Origin: Flavobacterium sp.
Lineage (GTDB): Bacteria; Bacteroidota; Bacteroidia; Flavobacteriales; Flavobacteriaceae
DNA: 52,960 nt
Direction of reading: 5' to 3'
Assembly: GCF_028689845.1 (NCBI RefSeq)
Contig: NZ_JAQVCH010000010.1
Coordinates: 1 to 52,960, forward strand
This document shows positions 25,534 through 35,200 of this stretch, in pieces. Positions within the stretch are counted from its first letter, which is position 1. The number at the start of each line of letters is the position of its first letter. The notes under the pieces were generated by a model that searched no databases, had not been told where the DNA came from, and saw only the letters and a program-made list of their open reading frames with translations. The position numbers and the translations under genes were made by a program.

Positions 25534-26073
25534 ATGCAAATGATTTATAAATTACGAGCTATTCTCGATACAGAAGAAGATATTTTTAGAGATTTAGCAA
25601 TAAAAAAAACGGATAGCTTAGAAGATTTACACAATGCTTTAGTGAATGCTTTTGGTTTTGATGGTAGTGAAATGGCTTCCTTTTATACTTGTGACGACAA
25701 TTGGAATCAAGAAGATGAAATTCCGCTTTTTGACACTGGCGATGAACCAGGCGAAATGCGAATAATGTCAGATTTCACTCTTGAAGATTTGTTGTATGAA
25801 AAGCAAACCAAGATTATTTATGTCTATGATTTCATGAATATGTGGACATTTTTGATCGAATTAGCCGCAATTGAAAATCAAGAAGTTGGAGCAACATATC
25901 CGGAATTATTGTATTCACTAGGTGAAATGCCTTTAGGTAATGACCCCAATTTTGAAGCCGACGAAGACTCTTTATTTTCTGAGTTTGAAGACGATTTAGA
26001 TGAAGACGATTTAGATTTATTTGATGGTGATGATAGCTTTGAAGATTTTGGATTTGAGGAAAATTGGAATTAA
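25534..26073 (+). CDS. pRiA4b ORF-3-like protein with acidic tail
   Basis: A 179-residue cytoplasmic protein of the plasmid pRiA4b ORF-3 / IS1096 passenger (TnpR-like) family. It opens MIYKLRAILDTEEDIFRDLAI and carries LEDLHNALVNAFGFDGSEMASFYTCDDNW and KIIYVYDFMNMWTFLIEL. About 40 C-terminal residues are almost all Asp/Glu/Phe/Leu (FEDDLDEDDLDLFDGDD), a feature common in the flavobacterial chromosomal versions. Despite the family name there is no transposon here, and the molecular role is unknown. Translation could begin at 25534 or at the ATG two codons later. The gene is followed by the left inverted-repeat arm at 26078. Confidence 0.82.
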   Translation: MQMIYKLRAILDTEEDIFRDLAIKKTDSLEDLHNALVNAFGFDGSEMASFYTCDDNWNQEDEIPLFDTGDEPGEMRIMSDFTLEDLLYEKQTKIIYVYDFMNMWTFLIELAAIENQEVGATYPELLYSLGEMPLGNDPNFEADEDSLFSEFEDDLDEDDLDLFDGDDSFEDFGFEENWN

Positions 26074-26077
26074 GTTT

Positions 26078-26115
26078 AAGGTGCTGAGGCACTAGTCTCT
26101 GAGGTGCTGAGGTTT
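26078..26115 (+). repeat. Left inverted-repeat arm of the four-helix-bundle cassette
   Basis: This arm is built from AAGGTGCTGAGG-type units around GGCACTAG. Reverse-complemented, the right arm (26538-26577) reads as the same series with A/G and T/G substitutions (AAGGTTCTAAGG, GGCACTAG, CTAAGGTTT). Confidence 0.65.
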
Positions 26116-26179
26116 GGAAGTGTGCCAGAATTTGATTTCATTTGTATTTCATTTTATTACAAACCATACAAATTCTATT

Positions 26180-26539
26180 ATGAGCACATTTAAAGACCTT
26201 CTAATTTGGCAAAAGGCCATGACCTTAGTAACCAAAATTTATCAATCAACAAAATTATTCCCGAAAGAAGAACTCTTTGGATTAACATCTCAAATTAGAA
26301 GAAGTTCTGTTTCAATTCCGAGTAACATAGCAGAGGGTTATGGAAGAGATGGAAAGTATGATTATCTAAAATTCTTGAACATTTCATTAAGTTCTCTATT
26401 TGAGTTGCAAACTCAAATAGAAATTGCAAAAAACATTGACTAATTGAATGTAAATGATTTTATTATTCTTTATGATGATTCAAGAGAGCTTGAAAGAATG
26501 CTAATTTCATTTATTAAAAAAATTAAAGAACGAAACTAA
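26180..26539 (+). pseudogene. Four-helix-bundle protein (23S rRNA IVS type), interrupted by one stop
   Basis: The reading frame starts MSTFKDLLIWQKAM and carries the family hallmarks LTSQIRRSSVSIPSNIAEG and YLKFLNISLSSLFELQTQIEIA. It stops at a TAA at 26441-26443 after 87 residues. Reading through in the same frame gives LNVNDFIILYDDSRELERM and LISFIKKIKERN, ending at 26537-26539. This is exactly the missing fourth helix, for a normal total of 119 codons. One base change (probably TAT or TAC, Tyr, to TAA) therefore disabled the gene, with no frameshift. The family is named for proteins encoded in 23S rRNA intervening sequences; stand-alone copies are common and their role is unknown. Inverted repeats bracket the gene. 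Confidence 0.85.
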
Positions 26540-26577
26540 AACCTTAGAACCTAGTGCCTTTGCACCTTAGAACCTTA
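26538..26577 (+). repeat. Right inverted-repeat arm, ending at the next start codon
   Basis: The arm contains AACCTTAGAACC, CTAGTGCC and CACCTTAGAACCTT, and is the imperfect reverse complement of 26078-26115. It abuts the ATG (26577-26579) of the nucleoid-associated protein gene, so the element fills the whole gap between the two genes. Confidence 0.65.
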
Positions 26578-27635
26578 TGATTAATTTATTCAACGCCCAT
26601 ATCGAATCCTTATCCATCCATCGAGTTGGAAATAAAAGTCGGAACGAAGCCCTTTTCCTTTCAGAACAAGCTTATAAAACCAATGATGAAATTGTTCCGT
26701 TATTAAAAGAATTTTTTCTAAAATCGTTTCGCGAAAAAGAAGAAAACTATTACCAGTTTGCTCATGAAGTAGATTTGGAATACCACGACATGTACAAATT
26801 AGCAACTGAAGTTTTTGACAATCCCGCTTCTGCTCATGAGGTTTCCAAAAAAATTACGAAGCATTTATTTGAACAATCCAACCATCCCCATATTAAAAAT
26901 GGAGAAGTTTATGTCGTTCATTTTACCCATTTAACCATTGACAACAACCAAGTTGATGCCATCGGTGTTTTTAAAAGCGAACTTCAAGCCGACTTTTTGC
27001 AATTTGAAGAAAAAGGGAGCAACCTTGAAATGCTATTGCAACACGGTATCAATTTGAATAAATTAGACAAGGGTTGTTTAATTTTTAATTACAAAAAAGA
27101 CGAAGGATATAAAATCTTAACCGTCGATAGTAATCGATACGATGCTCGCTACTGGTTAGAACACTTTTTAAATGTAGATGCTTTTCAAGATGAAAATTTT
27201 ATCACAAAAAAATACTTAAAATTCTGTCAGGATTTTGCGAAAGACGTTGTTTTTCCAGCAGAAGATAAAAAGCAAGAAGTAATGTTTATGAATCGTTCTG
27301 TAAATTATTTTGCTAAAAACGATGAATTTGAAGAAAGTAACTTTCTGAATGAAGTTATGGACAATCCCGATTTAATTCCAGAATTTAAGAGTTATAAAGT
27401 TGATAAAGGAGAAAAATATAGTATTGAAGACGTTACAAATTTCCCGATTGCCAATGCGGCCGTATCCGATGCAAGAAAGAAAATTAAAAACGTGATTAAT
27501 TTAGATACAAATATTCAAATTAAATTAGATTTTATTAATCCGGAAAGTGCAGAAAAATATGTTGAAAAAGGATGGGATGAAGAAAAACAAATGTATTATT
27601 ACTTAGTCTATTTCAATAAAGAACAAAAATCCTAA
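26577..27635 (+). CDS. Nucleoid-associated protein, NdpA/YejK family
   Basis: A 352-residue cytoplasmic protein matching the 37-kDa nucleoid-associated protein family (NdpA/YejK). It opens MINLFNAHIESLSIHRVGNK. Later motifs include YVVHFTHLTIDNNQVDAIGV and KGCLIFNYKKDEGYKILTVD. The C-terminal half has DARYWLEHFLNVDAFQDENF and repeated acidic/amphipathic stretches. E. coli YejK associates with the nucleoid; in Bacteroidetes the role is untested. The start codon touches the right arm of the cassette around the broken four-helix-bundle gene, so its original promoter was probably displaced and the arm itself now forms the leader. A strong terminator follows. Confidence 0.88.
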   Translation: MINLFNAHIESLSIHRVGNKSRNEALFLSEQAYKTNDEIVPLLKEFFLKSFREKEENYYQFAHEVDLEYHDMYKLATEVFDNPASAHEVSKKITKHLFEQSNHPHIKNGEVYVVHFTHLTIDNNQVDAIGVFKSELQADFLQFEEKGSNLEMLLQHGINLNKLDKGCLIFNYKKDEGYKILTVDSNRYDARYWLEHFLNVDAFQDENFITKKYLKFCQDFAKDVVFPAEDKKQEVMFMNRSVNYFAKNDEFEESNFLNEVMDNPDLIPEFKSYKVDKGEKYSIEDVTNFPIANAAVSDARKKIKNVINLDTNIQIKLDFINPESAEKYVEKGWDEEKQMYYYLVYFNKEQKS

Positions 27636-27660
27636 AAGCACAACCCTAACTTAACTCACA

Positions 27661-27694
27661 AATCCTCAAGGTTTTATATTTTGAGGATTTTTTA
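27661..27694 (+). terminator. Intrinsic terminator of the nucleoid-associated protein gene
   Basis: AATCCTCAA (27661-27669) pairs perfectly with TTGAGGATT (27681-27689), followed by a T-rich tail. It lies 25 bases after the stop codon. Confidence 0.85.
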
Positions 27695-27747
27695 ATTTAA
27701 TTCAAAATATTTGTAGTCATTTACACTATAAAACATTGTTTTTTAGC

Positions 27748-27785
27748 ATTTTATCGATAATTTTATGGTTTTTATCGATAATTTA
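27748..27785. promoter_or_regulatory. Paired TATCGATA sites, 21 bp apart
   Basis: TATCGATA palindromes at 27752-27759 and 27773-27780 are exactly 21 bp apart within AT-rich flanks, 39 bases before the small gene at 27819. A very similar pair with the same spacing precedes the adhesin locus (47567-47595). Confidence 0.45.
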
Positions 27786-27818
27786 CTAATTTTAATTTTC
27801 ATAAAAATAACTAGGCTT

Positions 27819-28067
27819 ATGAAAACTTACTTTACTTCTAGCAACTTTTTAAATGTGACCATTATTTGTAACCTACTCGGACACAAATACCAAACAAAAA
27901 GAAAAATCACTAATCATTTTAGCGAATACAAATGTAGCTGTTGTGGCAAGGAAATGACAGATGATTCCCATGGTCGGCTTACTAAACTCACGCCCGAATT
28001 ATTGGAAATTAATGAAACCTTACGGATGATTTTTCAAAAAAAGAAATTACATTTTCAAAATTCCTAA
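27819..28067 (+). CDS. Small DUF1660-like Cys-containing protein
   Basis: An 82-residue protein starting MKTYFTSSNFLNVTII. The core CNLLGHKYQTKRKI followed by YKCSCCGKEMT resembles the short DUF1660/prophage-type pattern (C, LGH, then CxxCG), which could bind a metal through Cys and His. Function is unknown. The frame is open back to 27765, but the extra 18 residues would overlap the paired TATCGATA sites, so I prefer the ATG at 27819. It stands alone between a terminator and the ABC transporter genes. Confidence 0.62.
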   Translation: MKTYFTSSNFLNVTIICNLLGHKYQTKRKITNHFSEYKCSCCGKEMTDDSHGRLTKLTPELLEINETLRMIFQKKKLHFQNS

Positions 28068-28171
28068 GTTTTTCAAATTCTACTTCTATAAAATAGTTGC
28101 TTTTTAATTTTTAGAATACGTAACAAATCTGCATTTCTGTCGTCCTATTTAAGACGATAAAAAAAATTATT

Positions 28172-29077
28172 TTGGAAACTATACTCACCATTGAAAACTT
28201 GAACAAGCGATTCGGTCCTGTTCATGCTGTTAAAAATGTATCCTTAGAAATTAAAAAAGGCAATGTGTATGGCATTTTAGGGCCAAACGGAAGCGGAAAA
28301 TCAACCACTTTAGGAATTGTTTTGAATGTAGTCAACAAAACTTCGGGAGAATATCGTTGGTTTGGAGGCAAATTAGAAACCCACGAAGCATTAAAAAAAG
28401 TGGGAGCCATTATTGAGCGTCCTAACTTTTATCCGTATATGACTGCTCAAGAAAACCTGGAATTAGTTTGCAAAATCAAAGGCACCTCCTATTCTAAAGT
28501 ACACGAAAAACTAGAATTAGTTGGTCTTTTAGACCGAAAAGACAGTAAATTCAGCACTTTTTCATTGGGAATGAAACAACGCTTAGCCATTGCTTCGGCT
28601 CTATTAAATGAACCTGAAATTTTAATTCTAGACGAACCAACCAATGGTTTAGACCCACAAGGAATTAGACAAATTCGGGATATCATTAAGCAAATTGCTA
28701 GTCAAGGAACGACAATTTTATTAGCCTCGCATTTGTTAGATGAAGTTGAAAAAGTATGTACTCACGTATTGGTTCTTCGCAAAGGTGAAATTCTATATGC
28801 CGGAAAAGTAGATAGTATGATGGCAAATGAAGGTTTTTTTGAATTACAAGCAGAAAACCTTGAAAATCTACGTCAACTGCTTCAAAATCATGTTGCTATT
28901 GACAAACTGGTCACAGAAGATGACAAACTTTTTGTTTATCTCAAACTTCCGTTAGAAGCTCACGAATTGAATCAATTCTTGGCAGAAAAAGGAATGTATC
29001 TTTCACATCTTGTCAAGCGGAAACACAGTTTAGAAGAACAGTTTTTACAACTCACCAATTCAAATCAATCGCTATAA
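28172..29077 (+). CDS. ABC transporter ATP-binding protein
   Basis: A 301-residue ABC ATPase of the ABC-2/CcmA exporter class. Walker A is GPNGSGKST (37-45), the signature is FSLGMKQRLAIASALL, Walker B is ILILDEPTNGLDPQG, and the H-loop is LLASHLLDEVEK. About 80 further residues after the ATPase core form the usual C-terminal regulatory part. The start is TTG, with no better in-frame ATG. A small dyad (TCGTC / GACGA, 28140-28157) lies 15 bases upstream. The permease gene follows 12 bases downstream, so they form an operon. The exported substrate is unknown; bacitracin/lantibiotic-type self-protection exporters have this architecture. Confidence 0.92.
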   Translation: METILTIENLNKRFGPVHAVKNVSLEIKKGNVYGILGPNGSGKSTTLGIVLNVVNKTSGEYRWFGGKLETHEALKKVGAIIERPNFYPYMTAQENLELVCKIKGTSYSKVHEKLELVGLLDRKDSKFSTFSLGMKQRLAIASALLNEPEILILDEPTNGLDPQGIRQIRDIIKQIASQGTTILLASHLLDEVEKVCTHVLVLRKGEILYAGKVDSMMANEGFFELQAENLENLRQLLQNHVAIDKLVTEDDKLFVYLKLPLEAHELNQFLAEKGMYLSHLVKRKHSLEEQFLQLTNSNQSL

Positions 29078-29089
29078 ATTGTCATCCTT

Positions 29090-29929
29090 ATGCTACGATT
29101 ACTTCAAATAGAATTTCAAAAAATCTGGAAAAACCGAGCAAGTCGTGTTTTGACTATTTCTTATTTTGTTATCCTTTCTTTCATCGCATTAATAGCTTCT
29201 ATCAAATTTAAAATTGGAAGTTTTGAATTGCACCTTGCCGACCAAGGAATTTTTAATTTTCCATATATCTGGCATTTTAACACCTATATCGCCGCAATTT
29301 TAAAATTGTTTCTAGCGATTGTCATTGTTTCTATGATGGCCAATGAGTATTCTTATGGCACATTAAAGCAAAATTTAATTGACGGATTGAGCAAAAAAGA
29401 ATTTATTCAATCCAAGTTTTTAACAGTCGTAGTCTTTGCTTTAGGGTCGACTATTTTCGTTTTCATCATGTCACTTTTATTGGGTTTGAGTTTTTCTTCC
29501 TATAATGAAATAGGGATTATATTTTCAGATTTAGACTATCTTTTGGCTTATTTCTTAAAATTAACTGCTTTTTTCTCTTTCTGTTTGTTCTTGGGAATTT
29601 TAGTCAAACGTTCTGCCTTTGCCCTCGGTTTTTTATTTATTTGGAATATTATTGAAGGAATTATCATTGGTTTTTTAAAGTGGAAAGTATTCGATAATTC
29701 AGACAATTATCAAAAAATAACACAGTTTTTACCTTTAGAATCGATGTCAAATTTAATCAAAGAACCAATAAGCCGATTATCAGTCGTGAAAAACATCGAA
29801 GAAACCATTGGCGGAGCAGCCAATGCAAAGGATTATAGTGTTCATTGGTATTCGATGTTAATCGTGCTATTTTGGATTGTTATTTTTGTGTTAATGTCTT
29901 ATAAAATTCTAAAAAAACGAGATTTGTAG
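29090..29929 (+). CDS. ABC-2 type transporter permease
   Basis: A 279-residue inner-membrane protein with about six hydrophobic helices. A basic N-terminus (MLRLLQIEFQKIWKNRASRV) is followed by a helix and a large first loop, and the ABC-2/MutG-like motif MANEYSYGTLKQNLIDGLSKKEFI. It pairs with the ATPase encoded 12 bases upstream to form an exporter. The downstream T9SS gene starts 16 bases after its stop, with a TATCTTTG box (29930-29937) between, and is probably transcribed separately. Confidence 0.88.
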   Translation: MLRLLQIEFQKIWKNRASRVLTISYFVILSFIALIASIKFKIGSFELHLADQGIFNFPYIWHFNTYIAAILKLFLAIVIVSMMANEYSYGTLKQNLIDGLSKKEFIQSKFLTVVVFALGSTIFVFIMSLLLGLSFSSYNEIGIIFSDLDYLLAYFLKLTAFFSFCLFLGILVKRSAFALGFLFIWNIIEGIIIGFLKWKVFDNSDNYQKITQFLPLESMSNLIKEPISRLSVVKNIEETIGGAANAKDYSVHWYSMLIVLFWIVIFVLMSYKILKKRDL

Positions 29930-29945
29930 TATCTTTGCAGACGCT

Positions 29946-32243
29946 ATGAAGCTTACCAAAAACATTTTTATTATCCTCTTTCTTTTTGTTGCTTTCCAAA
30001 CTGCAGAAGCACAATATATTACCGTTGATGATAATCAATCGGTTGAAGATTTAGTTCAAAACGTACTTATCAATAGTTCATGTGCCAATGTTTCTAATAT
30101 AACCGTTTCAGGTTGGGCGTTTGCAAACGGAAATAGTTATGGCTATTTTAATCGGAGTAGCAGCACGTTTCCTTTTCAGGATGGCGTAATTATTTCAAAC
30201 GGCAGGGCTAGTTCTGCTGTTGGTCCAAACACTAGTTTATTAAGTGAAGGCCCAACAAATTGGGGTGGCGACATTGATTTGCAGCAAGCCATCAATGAAA
30301 ATAATACCGTAAACGCGACCATTATCGAATTTGATTTTTTGCCCTTTGCTAATAAAATTAGTTTTGATTATATTTTTTCTTCAGAGCAATATTTATCCAA
30401 TCCGAGTTCAAATCAATGTAATTATTCTGATGGTTTTGCTTTTTTGCTAAAAGAAGTAGGAAGTCAGGACCAATATACCAATTTAGCGGTAGTTCCAGGC
30501 ACAGCCATTCCTGTAAAAATACCAACCGTTCGCGGAAGTGGAACTATTTGTCCGCCAGCGAATGAAATTTATTTTGATGCTTTTAATGGCAGTGAGCATC
30601 CTACCAATTTTAATGGTCAAACTAAAATTCTAAAAGCACAAAGTTTAGTCACTCCCGGTGTTTTATACCATATCAAATTAGTAATTGCCGACCAAGGAAA
30701 TAATTTATATGATTCAGCTATTTTTCTTGGCGGAGGAAGTTTTTCTGTAGAAACGGACTTGGGCCAAGATCGTTTATTTTCTACAAATAACCCCTTATGT
30801 GAAAATGAAACGCTTTTATTAGATGCAAACACACCCAATGCAATTGGTTATAAATGGTACCGCAATAATATTTTATTAAACACAGAAACCCAATCAACGT
30901 ATTCGGTTGCAGAATTTGGTGTTTATAAAGTTGAAGTTATTTTCAATCCTACTTGTTCTTCGTTTGGTGAAATTGTAATTGAATACAGTGCTAATCCTAT
31001 TCCGAATAACACCACCTTAACCCAATGTGATTCGGATTCCGATGGATTGGCTATTTTTAATTTATCAGAAGCAAATACAACCATTATTGGAAGCAACTTA
31101 AATACGGGGCCTCCCAAATATTTTTTAAGTTTTGCAGAAGCGTTTACTGTTCAAAACACCTTAACCAATATCGCAAATTTTCAAAATACTATTCCTAATC
31201 AAGTTATTTATGCTCGTTTAGAAAATACGTTTGGTTGTTTTGGAATTTCAGAAGTCACGTTAACCACATCAACAACTTCCATTGTAATTCCATCCATTTC
31301 TTTATGCGATGAAGACGAAATAGCCGACGGAATAACGGTTATTAATTTAAGTACCGAAGTCTCACCAATTATTTTAGCCAATTTTTCTGGATCAGGTTTA
31401 CAAGTTGCTTATTACGCTTCGGTTGCAGATGCTCAAACACAAAGTAATGCGGTACCTAATTTATATGCAAACCCAACTCCCTTTTCTGCCCAACTTTTTG
31501 CACGTGTAACAGATGGTTTAAACTGTTTAGGAATAATTCCTATCACATTACAAATTAACGTCTTTGAACCTGATAATTTTGAAACAGAAGAACTTTCGTT
31601 GTGTGAAGATGAATCTTATTTCATTGAAGTAAGTCCAATTTATGTAAGTTACTTATGGAACACCGGTGAAATTACGCCACGCATTACGATTACAGAAATA
31701 GGAACTTATTCGGTTACTGTAACAAATAGTCAAGGATGTAAAGCCACCAAAACGTTTGTAATTACGCCTTCTAGCATCGCGATTATCAACTCCATTACTA
31801 TTTTTGATTTTGTAGGAAGCCAAAACACAGTACAAATTAATTATTCAGGTTTGGGAGATTATCAATTTTCATTAGATGGAAATTATTTTCAGGATAGCCC
31901 CATTTTTACCAACGTAGAACCTGGAGAATACTTGGTTACTGTGAAAGACATGAATGGATGTGGAAGTGTTTCTCAATTAATTTATGTATTAGATTACCCT
32001 CGTTTTTTTACGCCAAATGGTGATGGGTTCAATGATATTTGGGAAATTAAAAATTTAAACCAACCCAATTCTAAAATCTATATTTTCAATCGGTACGGCC
32101 AATTCATTAAAGAAATCAAAGCCAATCACCAAGGATGGGATGGCACTTTGGAGGGAGCTCTTTTGCCTGCCACCGATTATTGGTTTTCTTTATTTTTAGA
32201 AAATGGAAGAAACATTAAAGGTCACTTTTCTTTAAAGCGATAA
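29946..32243 (+). CDS. Choice-of-anchor L surface protein with T9SS type B sorting domain
   Basis: A 765-residue exported protein: signal peptide (ending AEAQ), then a choice-of-anchor L-type domain (ITVDDNQSVEDLVQNVLI ... FDFLPFANKISFDYIFSSEQYL, ... GTAIPVKIPTVRGSG), then several Ig/PKD-like modules with paired cysteines (ENETLLLDANTPN; LCEDESYFIEVSP). A CHU_C/gliding-motility-type T9SS type B domain follows from about residue 685 ([15 protein letters not shown] ... GHFSLKR). It should be exported through T9SS and attached at the surface, often with help of a PorP/SprF-type protein, none of which is in the window. The TATCTTTG box ends only eight bases before the ATG, so its mRNA may be nearly leaderless. 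Confidence 0.88.
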   Translation: MKLTKNIFIILFLFVAFQTAEAQYITVDDNQSVEDLVQNVLINSSCANVSNITVSGWAFANGNSYGYFNRSSSTFPFQDGVIISNGRASSAVGPNTSLLSEGPTNWGGDIDLQQAINENNTVNATIIEFDFLPFANKISFDYIFSSEQYLSNPSSNQCNYSDGFAFLLKEVGSQDQYTNLAVVPGTAIPVKIPTVRGSGTICPPANEIYFDAFNGSEHPTNFNGQTKILKAQSLVTPGVLYHIKLVIADQGNNLYDSAIFLGGGSFSVETDLGQDRLFSTNNPLCENETLLLDANTPNAIGYKWYRNNILLNTETQSTYSVAEFGVYKVEVIFNPTCSSFGEIVIEYSANPIPNNTTLTQCDSDSDGLAIFNLSEANTTIIGSNLNTGPPKYFLSFAEAFTVQNTLTNIANFQNTIPNQVIYARLENTFGCFGISEVTLTTSTTSIVIPSISLCDEDEIADGITVINLSTEVSPIILANFSGSGLQVAYYASVADAQTQSNAVPNLYANPTPFSAQLFARVTDGLNCLGIIPITLQINVFEPDNFETEELSLCEDESYFIEVSPIYVSYLWNTGEITPRITITEIGTYSVTVTNSQGCKATKTFVITPSSIAIINSITIFDFVGSQNTVQINYSGLGDYQFSLDGNYFQDSPIFTNVEPGEYLVTVKDMNGCGSVSQLIYVLDYPRFFTPNGDGFNDIWEIKNLNQPNSKIYIFNRYGQFIKEIKANHQGWDGTLEGALLPATDYWFSLFLENGRNIKGHFSLKR

Positions 32244-32248
32244 TTTGC

Positions 32249-32256
32249 TATATTTG
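32249..32256 (+). promoter_or_regulatory. -7 box of the 1649-residue surface protein gene
   Basis: TATATTTG matches TAnnTTTG exactly, 18 bases before the ATG at 32275. No matching -33 TTTG was found, and read-through from the upstream gene is also possible. Confidence 0.4.
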
Positions 32257-32274
32257 ATATCCTTTTAAAAATTT

Positions 32275-35200
32275 ATGAAAAAAATATACCTGTTTTTTTT
32301 ACTACTTACATTTACTGGTTTTGCACAATTTAGTAAAACCCATTATATTCCACCGCTTAGTGGGTCTGGAGGTCAACCAGCACAAAATCAATACATGTAC
32401 ATTTCTTCGCCAAGTTTAACGCCCGTTAATTTCACGATTAATTCATTAGGTGGCGGAACCATAAGTGGCACAGTTTCAAGAAACAATCCTTATGTTTATA
32501 ATATTGGATTTGGTGTCGATTCACAATTGATGGTGCCTACCGGAAGCATCAGTTCCATATTAAACAATAAAGGTTATATTATAGAAGCGGAAGACCAAGT
32601 CTATGTAGCTATCCGCCTAACCGCTTCTCCGCAAAATTATCAAGCAGGTGGATTAGTTTCAAAAGGATTGGCCGCGTTGGGAACTCAATTTCGGGTGGGA
32701 GCTTTTGTCAATACTGGAATTACAGGAATTACTAATAATCACCTAACCTTTGTTTCGATTTTAGCAACAGAAAACAACACCACAGTCGATTTTAATGATA
32801 TTGCCCCAGGAGTTACTTTAATTAACAATGGCGGCTCTGGAAACTTACCGCCTTCCATCAGTTTAAATAGAGGTCAAAGCTTTGTAATGGCAACAACGGG
32901 ACCAACTTCAGGCCCCAATACCGATGGTTTAATTGGAGCATTAATTTCATCTGATAAACCAATTACCGTAAATTGTGGTTCTTTTGCTGGCACAAACGGA
33001 AATGTCGATAATAACCTCGACTTAGGTTTCGACCAAATTGTATCTACAGAACGTATTGGAAATGAATATATTTTTGTTCGAGGTTTTGGAATAGATATTA
33101 CCGAAAGACCTTTGCTCATTGCTCATGAAAATAATACTGAGATTTATTTAAATGGAAATACAGGAACTCCAGACTATCAGCTAAATGCGGGCGACTATAT
33201 CGCCTTAGATGGTTCAGAATATAGTGCAAACGGAAACTTATACGTACAAACTTCTAAAAATGTATTTGCTTATCAAGGTGTTGGAGGAAATTCGCAAGCC
33301 AACCAAGAAATGTTTTTTGTTCCGCCTTTAAGTTGTCAAACCCCTAAGATTATTGACAATATTCCTTTAATTAATTTAATTGGAAATATTTCTTTCGTGG
33401 TAAATAGTGGTGTAAACATTGTGACAGAAACGGGAGCAAATCTAGATTTTATCATCAATGGAACTAATTATTCGTTAGCGTCACTTCCTTCAAATGTTAA
33501 TGTTCAAGGACCATTTGCAGTAAATGGAAATGCAGATTATGAAACCTATAAATTAACAGGGATTACTGGAAACATTTCCATATTTGCCGATAAACAATTA
33601 TATATATCCTATTTTGGTTCTAATGACGCCGCAACCTATGGCGGTTATTATTCAGGATTTACTTTTAAACCCGAAATTTCTTTTAACCGAATTGATATTA
33701 CTACCTCGAATTGTATTCCTAATGTAAATTTATCCATCAATTCGCTTTCGCCTTTTGATACCTATCAATGGTTTTTTAATGGTCAACCTATTGCGGGTGC
33801 AACAAATCCGAGCTATACTCCCACAATTCCTGGTTTATATTATCTTTCTGCCACAGTTGCCGCTTGTGCGATTACTTTAATTTCAGATGAAATTCCCGTA
33901 AGTTCTTGTCCTGAGGATACTGATTTGGATGGTGCAATTGACAACATTGATATCGATTTTGATAACGATGGTATTGCGAATTGTATAGAATCCTATGGGA
34001 ATAAAGATTTCAATCTCACCAATCTAACCACAGGAAATCTTATTGTCGGAAATTATACTAACTCTTTTACAGGTTTAGTTTCTACAGCTGGAACAAATAC
34101 ACCAACCACTACGCCTTTTTCTGGAGCTGCAGACGGAAGTTTTATCACTAATCCAGCTAATGGAATTGATAACGAAGTAACTTATGAAATGAATTTTGCT
34201 CAACCTGTTAGTCTTTCAATGGAATATGTAACGACTTCGGCTCCAGGAAATTTATTAAATTCTACAGGTGAATTTATCATCCAATGTGCTATTGACAAAA
34301 CGATTACGATTCTCAATCCAACAGGACAACTTTTAATTGACACCAATTATGATGGAATTTATGAAAGTGGCATAACCCAATTTTCTTCTTTTCAAATTCG
34401 ATTCCGATTAAATAGTACCGTACCACTTGCTGCTGGGAGTGGAACGTTTAAAATTCGCAGCTATTTAACTGATTTTTTATCCATCAAACACATTAATATT
34501 TCGGAAGGCTCTTCACGTGCAACTTTCAAAATTTTCGCTACTTGCGTTCCAAAAGATTCTGATTCAGATGGCATTCCTGATCAATTTGATTTAGACAGTG
34601 ATGGCGATGGCATTTCAGACAATATTGAAGCTCAAGGTCAAAACTATATTGTCTCCTCTCCCATTGATGCTAATGGAGATGGAATGAGTGATGTTTACGG
34701 AAGTGGAATAATTCCAATAGATACAGACGGCGATGGTGTTTTGGATTATTTAGATTTAGATAGTGATAACGACGGAATATACGATTCGGTTGAAACAGCG
34801 ATTGATACCGATGGTGATGGAATTGCTAATTATATCTCGTTAGACAGTGATGGCGATTTGTGTCCTGATGTGATTGAAGCTGGTTTTACTGATGCCAATA
34901 ACGATGGTTTGTTGGGCAATGTTGCCGTTACGGTTGATGCTTTCGGAATTGTTACAAACGCTCCAAACGGTTACACTACTCCAAACCCAAATTACATCAT
35001 CGGAGCTCCAATTGTTATTGCTACTCAACCACAAAATCAAGTGACATGTAATTCGCAAAATGCTAGTTTTACATTCACAGGAACTCCTTCTACTAGTTAT
35101 CAATGGCAAGTGAGCACTAATGGTGGCACAACGTGGACAAACCTAACTAATTCTGGATTATATTCTGGAACAACAACTATTAATTTACAAATTATTGGAG

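Noticed and set aside
25534..26073. Insertion-sequence remnant because of the IS1096/pRiA4b family name
   Set aside because: There is no transposase, terminal repeat or target duplication; such proteins are ordinary chromosomal genes in flavobacteria.
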